A program made the translations under genes and the position numbers. Below, piece by piece: positions 57,010-64,000 of a stretch of 64,000 nucleotides of DNA. Source of the DNA: Phellopilus nigrolimitatus (Eukaryota > Basidiomycota > Agaricomycetes > Hymenochaetales > Hymenochaetaceae); NCBI GenBank assembly GCA_021029095.1, contig JAJOHG010000002.1, positions 1,550,001 through 1,614,000 on the forward strand. Reading direction: 5' to 3'. How positions within the stretch are numbered: position 1 is the first letter of the stretch; each line of letters starts with the position of its first letter. The notes beneath the pieces are model-generated. The model saw only the letters and a list, made by a program, of their open reading frames with translations, was not told the origin of the DNA and searched no databases.

Positions 57010-59106
57010 CGGCTTCACTATGGCTAGCCGAGGTGAGTCCATGATCGACACTGATCTGCGCTGAGCTAGGCAAGAACGGCTTCAAGCTTTCCTGATATAT
57101 TGTATTGGCACGAGAGCTTAGGTTCTGGATTCAGTTCATGGCATTCTTGAGAACTACATACGAAGCCTCAAAGACTCGCGACCTAAATACTGATTGCATT
57201 TATTCTTGATTCGAAATCACTTACTTAGATCAGAACAGATGTTTTCAAAGTTTCAAGCAATAAAGTACATTTAAATGGTCAAAGGAGAGTCTCGAGGAAT
57301 CTCATGGGGCTCATTGACCATTCAAGGTAGTTATCAGGCTCAGAATGCATATATATATTATGACTGGTGTAACTTTAGATACCAAGTGCCTGTGACCACG
57401 GACAAGTCCGAATTAAGTACTACGGGCCTGTATTCGGGCATCGATTACTTCTCCAATGACCTCTGTATGTGAAGTTTCAGCCGAAGCAATAAAGTTCTTG
57501 AGGGAAATCATCCAAATCTAACAATTTCAAACTTTTGCAAGACGTTTGCTGGCCAGTGTACACCAGGTTTTGACTATCTTTGCCTGATCTCTGCCTACGT
57601 CTCCTACATTCTCTCCTTGTGCCTGACAAGTACCAACAAAAAAAAAAAAGGTTTGTGTCAGCCATAATTCAATCACAAATGAAATGATGGTGCAATAATT
57701 TGCAAACCTCACCTGTTTTAGGGCCAGAGCAGCTGCTGGATCCTTGCAGGAGAGTTCAATACCTTCCATATCTGCCCAGTAGATCATATGGGTTTTCATA
57801 TCGGGCACAAACGAAGCCCATGCAGCTCCATGCAGCTCAATCTTATTGACAAATTGGACATTTGGACGTTTCCAAAGTACTATTGCTTCCAAGTAGCTTG
57901 AAACTCCATACCAATCCCCCTCATTCGCATCTCTGGATAGGTGCAATCGAACAAGCCTCAGGTTAGGGAATGGCTTTTCGATTCTTGATTCAATTGGCTT
58001 ATAGCACCAATAGACAATCTGCTTGAAGTGGGTAGGGAAACTCAGTGTCTCGACATTTGAACAGGTCTTCATAAGTGTGGAAAAGAACTCTGGTTCGAAG
58101 GCCCATTCCTTGACGTTCTCCCCAATCTCAACCTCACGTACTTGTGGCCCATATTTTTGCAAGAAGCAATCACCGACCCGGTCAAGATCCACTGCTGTAT
58201 TGAGCACAATACGCCGGAGTGCAGGAAATTCCACAGTGTAGTGATGATTGGCTTGAGTGCCAAAAGAGCAGCGGGTGTTCATGCACAGAGTGTGCACATC
58301 TGGAAGCTGCACCACATTTGGCATGCGCTGGTGCTGCTCGACCATTTGATCAAAGGCTACATCACTGATAGTGAGCACCCCTGCTTGTATGGACCAATGT
58401 TCTGGTAGGTGTGAAGGAGTCGTCATTGTTAATACTGGAAATATCCATGGTGCATGCACTTACTTATACTGTTTCCAAGATTGCAGTATCCAAGAAGCTT
58501 TGTGCAAGACACGACAACAGACATGTCTTGTTGCCATTGCTACATTGCAGTGGTTTGCCTTTCACCATCTCATGACTCGCAACAGTCGATATATTGCTCG
58601 CAGTCGTCATGCAACCGGTGCAGCAAAGGCAAAAAGCTTTCCTATTGCATAACTTGTATTTTGCAGTTTGTATGACTCCAATCTCACTGTAATGTATGTC
58701 TGATGATGTATACAAACTACTACTTTCTAATATAATAGCTTTTTTGACTTCTGAATACACAATATATTGTCGAATTTTTCCTTAAATTGACATCAAGTGT
58801 TGCTTTGAGGATATTGGAAGAACAAAATGTAAAATGTGTGAGCAATGTGTCGTGTCTCAAGCACTAGTTGGTGCATACCAGTGATCCAGGGTGTGCGCAA
58901 AATTTGAAAGAGGCAAAGATTGCAGAGAACATGATGGAGTGCACTGGTCCCTGTGGCTTACGCTTGAGCTGGACGACGAGAATCCAGACGATTTGTTGCC
59001 CGACCCGACAGTGCATCCCTCAAGTTATCCGAAACGAAGTCAGTCGTGTTTAGCTTCCTCTACCGCGACTGTTTATCTTTAGAGGATCCATTCACTGCTT
59101 TCTCAG
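57010..59106 (-). repeat. Repeat copy 3 carrying an F-box/LRR-like gene
   Basis: Same orientation as copy 1. The left part (57033-57480) matches 370-720 ('gagtccatgatcgac', 'aacggcttcaagctttcct', 'gttatcaggctca'), with about 40 extra bases near 57130. The right part (58440-59106) matches 1660-2331 almost base for base. Compared with copy 1 it lacks the GC-rich first 360 bases. Both copies stop matching after 'tctcag'. Confidence 0.75.
57527..58426 (-). CDS. F-box/LRR-like repeat-family protein (copy 3)
   Basis: Two exons (58426-57713 and 57622-57527) join in phase to 269 residues, the most complete member of the family here. The start ATG lies eight bases after the conserved 3' splice site. 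Blocks: 'LPDVHTLCMNTR', 'FPALRRIVLNTAVDLDRVG', 'GPQVREVEIGENV', 'CSNVETLSFP', 'FPNLRLVRLHLSRDANEGDW', 'NKIELHGAAWASFV', 'DMEGIELSCKDPAAALALKQ'. The last exon adds 'AQGENVGDVGRDQAKIVK' and a basic end. Leucine-rich with irregular repeats, as in mushroom F-box families, but no F-box is seen. The acceptor of the last intron follows a run of 12 T. Likely expressed or recently so, since the frame is open; function unknown. Confidence 0.6.
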   Translation of the reverse strand: MTTPSHLPEHWSIQAGVLTISDVAFDQMVEQHQRMPNVVQLPDVHTLCMNTRCSFGTQANHHYTVEFPALRRIVLNTAVDLDRVGDCFLQKYGPQVREVEIGENVKEWAFEPEFFSTLMKTCSNVETLSFPTHFKQIVYWCYKPIESRIEKPFPNLRLVRLHLSRDANEGDWYGVSSYLEAIVLWKRPNVQFVNKIELHGAAWASFVPDMKTHMIYWADMEGIELSCKDPAAALALKQVRFANYCTIISFVIELWLTQTFFFFVGTCQAQGENVGDVGRDQAKIVKTWCTLASKRLAKV

Positions 59107-59109
59107 AAC

Positions 59110-59760
59110 GACGTCGGCTCGTCAGGGGATTCTGCCTGCATCGAGGAGCTGGAGGAAGGCGACGGTTGTGTAATACACGGCAGTGATAGACACGTCAAAT
59201 GTCCTGCTGAACTCCTCTGGCGTACCTGCAGACCAAAGCTTCTCTTGGAAACCTTAATGTTGTCCGTGGGATCTGGAGCTTTGGAAATGTTTTACATAAC
59301 GCCGGAGTTGTTGATCAGTACATTTAATATGAACTTGCTGCTGCTTGATGGTCTCAACGACCTGCCACCAATTCAAAATATCAAAACCAAGTCGTTGTCA
59401 GAGTGACGCCCAAATCTCACAGAAAGTAGGTTCTCTCGGGAAGTGATCACACACAGCAGTGGATTCAGCTTTTCGTATTTCTGAGCGAACAGTGGGATTT
59501 CGTAAGTCGGAAGGGGTTGATACGAAGACATGCATGCACTTACAGCGTATTCCTTCGCAGATTTCTCCAACATTCCCAAGCGTCGTCTCAGAATGTACAC
59601 GGTCGCCCCATTGTTTTCTAACGCGGACCCAATAATTAGTCCTATGCCTGTGTGCAGTGAGTTCGATACCAGCGCCTGTGCTTAGCGTATGGATGAAACG
59701 AATTCGAAATCGTTCGTACCTGTGTCACCCTTCGTCGACGCTAAACAATGACTCGATTCG
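59110..59760 (-). pseudogene. Short-chain dehydrogenase/reductase relic
   Basis: Read on the minus strand, pieces in several frames match a fungal SDR: 'GIGLIIGSALENNGATVYIL' followed by 'RRRLGMLEKSAKEYA', the Rossmann start; 'KYEKLNPLLC'; 'VVETIKQQQV' followed by 'LINNSGV', the NNAG-type motif; then 'TPEEFSRTFDVSITAVYYTT' and 'FLQLLDAG'. An intron-like gap separates the first two. Frameshifts and the absence of the catalytic YxxxK half and the N-terminus mark it as a fragment. It ends abruptly within a few bases of the end of repeat copy 3, suggesting that arrival of the repeat removed the rest. It probably dates from a once functional NAD(P)-dependent oxidoreductase. Confidence 0.7.
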
Positions 59761-60628
59761 CGGTGACATTGTGAGTGATGTCCTTGGAAAATAGGATAAT
59801 AGGATATTGTCAAAGGGAGCCTTTATGGTACCTGGGAACTATCCGCTGCGATTGGGCAGCGGGTTGGCAAGCGTGTGGCTGGCTGAGTAAATGCTTTTGT
59901 GAGGTTTACTCCTTAGGCGTATTATAATTAGAATGTGGGTTCGGCGCTCGGAGGTATTGTTCAAAGTTCAGCGCTCAGATGCTGCGAGTGCGCCGCTGTC
60001 AAAATAAAGTAGGAGTCCGAGTCAATATAAAACAAGGAGGAGGATTAGCTACAATCATGGCTCACCGAGAGGCAGGAGAAGCAGCATCTAGGAGCGAGTC
60101 ACTCACGATAATAGACATATGTGCTCTTCGTTTATCTTCCATTCTAATTATTACCACAGACGGAATACGACAGACATGCGCAGACAAATAGCTACGTGCA
60201 GTAAGAACAGGACACAAAGGGAGGAGGAAGGTGCTTATGAACATACGTACACTCGTTGTTCGGGGGAGGGGAGTGTGAGTGCGAGCGAGCGTGGGATGTA
60301 CAGATTGAACAACGCAAGTCAGCCAAGGATAATGGTCCGTCCGTATACTAATAGAATGCGCGTGCCGCGTGAAGCGAAATATGCATATTAGGGCCCGGAG
60401 TGATTGATAGTGTCCACAGAAAGCCAGGTATAGTCGTCGGAGGTAGGGGAATCGGTCGAATCAAATGCAAGTGCAGACAAGACGAAGAAAAGAAATGCTA
60501 GTATAATATCCGAATTTGAGTGAAGGGAATGAGGTCGGGGCTAGACGAGCGTATAAGCTTGCAGGTGTGGTCGAAATCAATGTTGAGCGAAAGAGCAGGA
60601 ACAGACAAGAGAAGGAAAAGTCGTAAGA
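59761..60628. other. Spacer before the chitin synthase gene
   Basis: No coding frame recognised. The right half is the 3' flank of the minus-strand chitin synthase. Confidence 0.5.
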
Positions 60629-63600
60629 TCAGATACGTGACCCGGGATCCAGAGGCCCTAGCGGTCCATATATATTCGGCGGCCCACCTCCACGCCCCCC
60701 GCTCCGTTTCCGCGCATGCGTCTGCATGCCGTGCACACCAGAACTGATCCCAGTCCCAGGCGTCACAGGTGATATTGGCGACATCACCGACGGTGCATGC
60801 AGCATTGGACCGCCCTCCGTACGCGCTAACGGTGCATATGAAGTGCCGTTCCCATTGCCAAACCGCCCGCCCGCGCCTCCGCCGTCCGAGAGCTGGTATC
60901 GCGGCAGGTTTGTGCTCGAGCCCGATGAACTCTGCAACAGGTTCTGCCGCGACGGGTTCTGCTCGTTGTCGAAACCGACCTCGAGCATTGCCTCCAGGTC
61001 TGAAGCGCCGACTGTACTGGCAGACCGTAGGAGCTCCTCGCGTGGGAGAAGGACTCCCGCCGGAGGTGGCGGGTACGCTGAGCTGTTCTCGTTGTATGCG
61101 CCAATCTGCGGGCCCCAATGGTCGTCGTCGGAAGAAGCGACAGATATTGTGTCAGAGCCGTCGTATTGGCTTGAGACCTCTGAACGGACGTTGAGGTTGT
61201 ACCCTCCTGAAAACGAGCGTTCCATTTTCTCCATCTCGCGACGACGACGCTCTTCGCGTTTGATTTTGCGCAACCGCGAACGTTCCCAATCTTCCCATCT
61301 TCGTAATGGGACGGACGAGCCATCGAAGATACCTCCACCCTCGCCGTGACCAGCGCCCTTCGCTTCACCCTCCACTTTCCTGTGATCGAATTGTAAATAA
61401 AGCCATAAAAGTAATCAAGAAAGACAAGGTAAGCATACCGAGTTTCGCCCCAAGAGAAATCATCGAAATGCCAGAACGAATAAACCGGAAGAACAAAATT
61501 CCATATTGGCAGCGCGATGAGATAAATCATCATCCAGAAAACGTACACGACCTTGCGTGTCGTGATCAAAATGAGCACACCGGGCAGACCAATAACGGCA
61601 AGCAGCATGATCAACGGGATAGCTTCTTCAAAATTGTGCGGCGGATCGAGCGCCATACCGACGACAAGCGAATATGTCAATGCAATAGCGATAGGCAGCA
61701 CCGTCGTACCGAGCAGGTCCATAAACACGACGAACTGCATGCTGAAGCAGAATGTGCCGCACAAATTCTGCACAAGCACGAGCTCCATCAGATTGTGGAT
61801 CGTCGAGTTGATCCACCGACGGCGCTGCGAAAGCAGAACTGAGAACGTATCCGGCACGACTGTGCGGCATTTCGCCTGAGGGAGGAACATCATTTTGCGG
61901 TTAGGGAATGTGCGCAAAAGGCAGGTCGTGAGGAAGCGATCCTCCCCAAGCAGAAGTAGGTTCTTCTGGTGTAGCGTCGTGACCTCACTCTGGCTGTACT
62001 CGCGGACAATCTCCGGCTTCGTGATCAACGGTACCCAGTCATCGCCCGTGGCCTTGCGTGCCTTCAAACGAAACATGGAGAAACACCCCGGTAAACATGT
62101 CACACCACCGAAGACGGATTCAAAGGCTTTGGCAAGGTGATGCGAAATGAAGTATTCGTAGACCTGGATTGTGGTTACCCACGATTGCCGTTTGTTCGCT
62201 ATGCGCGTTTCGCCGCAAACACCCATGATCATCTGGTCGTGATGCATACAGTTGACAAGGTACTTAAGGGAATCTGGATAGACCTTGGTATCGGCGTCTA
62301 CCTGGAAAAGAGCAATTCATCAATCTTCGACACCCGATAATGTTCTTGAAATATGAAAAACTCACCATCAAACAAACCTCAAAAAAATCGGGAGTAACGC
62401 CCATCAGAACCTGTATCTTACGGAAAAGGTCGAAGTCAAGGGGGGTCATTCGATCGTTATATGTGACACGAGAGAAAAAGTTCATCAAAATAAGCTGGCT
62501 ATCGCGCTTGCCTCGATTGCCAGGCTTCTTCTCTGTCTGCGCTTCATGTTCAGTTCCGCATTTGACGACGACGAGGGTCGGTGTCCGGCGTCCAGCGACG
62601 GCTGGAAAGCCGTTATACTGTCAACCTTAAAACACATAGAATGAAAAGGTGAACACGTACTATAATGACCGGCATAAACCATCGCCCTATTTTCTTTTTT
62701 CTTCCCCGAGCCGACCGCGAAGTAACTCATCGGCATTGGGTTACCAAAGCGAGGATCCGCGTCCAACAAGCTCACACAGGTGTCTGGCGTACTGCGCTTT
62801 TCGCCTGCACCCGTGATCATACCATCCGCAATGACGAAGAGGAGCTTGCGCTGGTCGGAGTACGTTGTGCGAGAAATGGAGTCGAGAGTCGTGCGAAGAG
62901 AATCCTCGCCCTCCGAGTAACACGTCACGAGACACACCGCGAAAAGCTCCGCGCCGATTTGTGCGAGCGTGATTGTGGGCGACGCAGCCGCATCTTGACC
63001 GCCGACGAGTGTTGTAGACGAGTTCGTGGGATAGGCTGCGGCCTTCGCACCTTTCTTGAGCCGACTAGCGCCGGCTCCGGCACCGTTCACCCACGGCGCA
63101 GTGCCCGTGCGATTGTCAATCGCGACATTTGCGCCTCCGGGGAGCATTGCAGGGCTGATCGCGGACCGGCTGAGTTCCATCGAATCTGGTGGACCTGCGA
63201 GCCTAGCCGACAAGAACCAATTGAAAATGCATGCCATGGCGAAGCGAACGAGGACGAGACCGAGGATGACGATCAGCCCGGCGTACAGCAGTAGCTGCGA
63301 TGCGAAGCAGCCCGGAGTGATCTTGTCGATGTTGCCGGCGTAGTAGCGTTCCTTCAAGCACGCGACGGACGACTTGAGGTCGTTGCGTCCGTAGAACATC
63401 CGGGTCCCGTCCTTGCCACTCGCCGCCGACTGCACCTTGAGTAGGGTACGCAGTGCCATGTCGACACTGTCTGCGCCGATTGCGTTCGGATGGAGAGACA
63501 TGTACGGATTCATGTTAAGCACCGCGCCGTCAATCACAAAATAATTGTTCAATGCGGCCACTTGGTCCCAGTCGTAGCCCACAATGAGAGATTGGTTCGT

Positions 63601-64000
63601 GAGTCCCAGACTCGAGAAGGTCGAAGATGAATTGAGATTGCCCTGCGTGCATGGCGTCTGCGAGTTACACGGCGCGTCCTGAGCGATGCGATAATTGAGG
63701 CCCGCGCACGAGAGATAGTTGGCGTTATCGCGGGTGAAGATTGTTGTGATATCTTGACCAGGCGTTTTGGCGAGCTGGATGATGTCAGACGGTGAGCTGG
63801 CCGACGCGACGAACAGGAATCCTTCTATGCCGACAGAGTTTAGCACGCTTCCTGCGCGCGAGAAACGATGCGTGTTGTTTTGGCCGTCTACCGGACATAG
63901 GACTCTCTGCATTCCCACCGTCGCAAAGCCGACCAAGCCACCAAGGATCAACGCGACAAAGCAGAGCGCGATCTTCTCTCTCCAGGCCTGGCGTACATGC
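60629..64000 (-). CDS. Chitin synthase, class IV type (partial, 5' end outside window)
   Basis: Four exons are visible (64000-62661, 62601-62366, 62301-61439, 61379-60629), in phase throughout and ending at a TGA. About 1060 residues are present; the N-terminus lies beyond the edge. An N-terminal transmembrane segment ('[20 protein letters not shown]') and a second at '[20 protein letters not shown]' precede the catalytic region. Catalytic features in order: '[20 protein letters not shown]', '[11 protein letters not shown]', '[10 protein letters not shown]', '[11 protein letters not shown]', '[14 protein letters not shown]', then several membrane helices. No myosin motor precedes it and the order fits class IV (yeast Chs3-like). 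It polymerises UDP-GlcNAc into chitin at the plasma membrane. The tail is basic then Ser/Gly/Pro-rich. No lesions seen. Confidence 0.95.

Overview
The window is nuclear DNA of a filamentous basidiomycete, most likely an agaricomycete. Genes are split by many 45-110 base introns with GTRNGT..YAG ends. There are runs of microexons, pyrimidine-rich 5' leaders, and several protein types typical of mushroom-forming fungi: a Cys-rich secreted 'glycopeptide'-type protein, a DUF7729-type GPI protein, a Medusa regulator, a class IV chitin synthase and a DHA2 transporter. I saw no tRNA, rRNA, CRISPR or bacterial features.

Layout. 1-8060 is a repeat-rich domain. Two copies of a repeat carrying an F-box/LRR-like gene lie in opposite orientation (copy 1 at 1-2331, copy 2 at 6540-8060, 5'-truncated). 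Inside them is a second inverted repeat pair (2756-2960 and 5935-6141). At the centre is a single intact gene of unknown function with a coiled-coil tail (3109-5123). 8514-25282 holds a NIMA-type kinase (-), an unknown protein with a possible distant likeness to AFF proteins (+), ribosomal protein uS7/RPS5 (+) and a GPI-anchored secreted protein (+), separated by long gene-poor stretches. 25603-43289 holds a gelsolin-type actin-binding protein (+), a flavin monooxygenase (-), a secreted Cys-rich protein (+), Mediator subunit 27 (+), a Medusa-type regulator (+), LSm2 (+) and WDR83/MORG1 (-). 43557-53393 holds a DOCK-family GEF (+) and a possible kinetochore protein (-). 53908-64000 holds an MFS transporter (+), repeat copy 3 with its gene (57010-59106, -), a short-chain dehydrogenase relic (-), and the C-terminal part of a class IV chitin synthase running off the right edge (-).

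Shared functions. The NIMA kinase (cell cycle), DOCK GEF (Rho/Rac signalling), gelsolin-like protein (actin) and chitin synthase (wall growth) all bear on polarity and growth. MED27, LSm2, RPS5 and Medusa are gene-expression functions. The order looks like ordinary fungal synteny; I see no biosynthetic cluster.

Most unusual points. (1) The nested inverted-repeat arrangement around the 3109-5123 gene, with a third copy of the same repeat 50 kb away. (2) About 16 apparent single-base frame breaks, all between 26.6 and 53.4 kb, in five otherwise well-preserved genes (gelsolin-like 3, FMO 1, Medusa 2, DOCK 9, kinetochore-like 1-2). Eleven other genes splice into open frames with none. These are either local assembly errors or real lesions; read data would decide. 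Repeat and exon limits were worked out by eye and may be off by a few bases.
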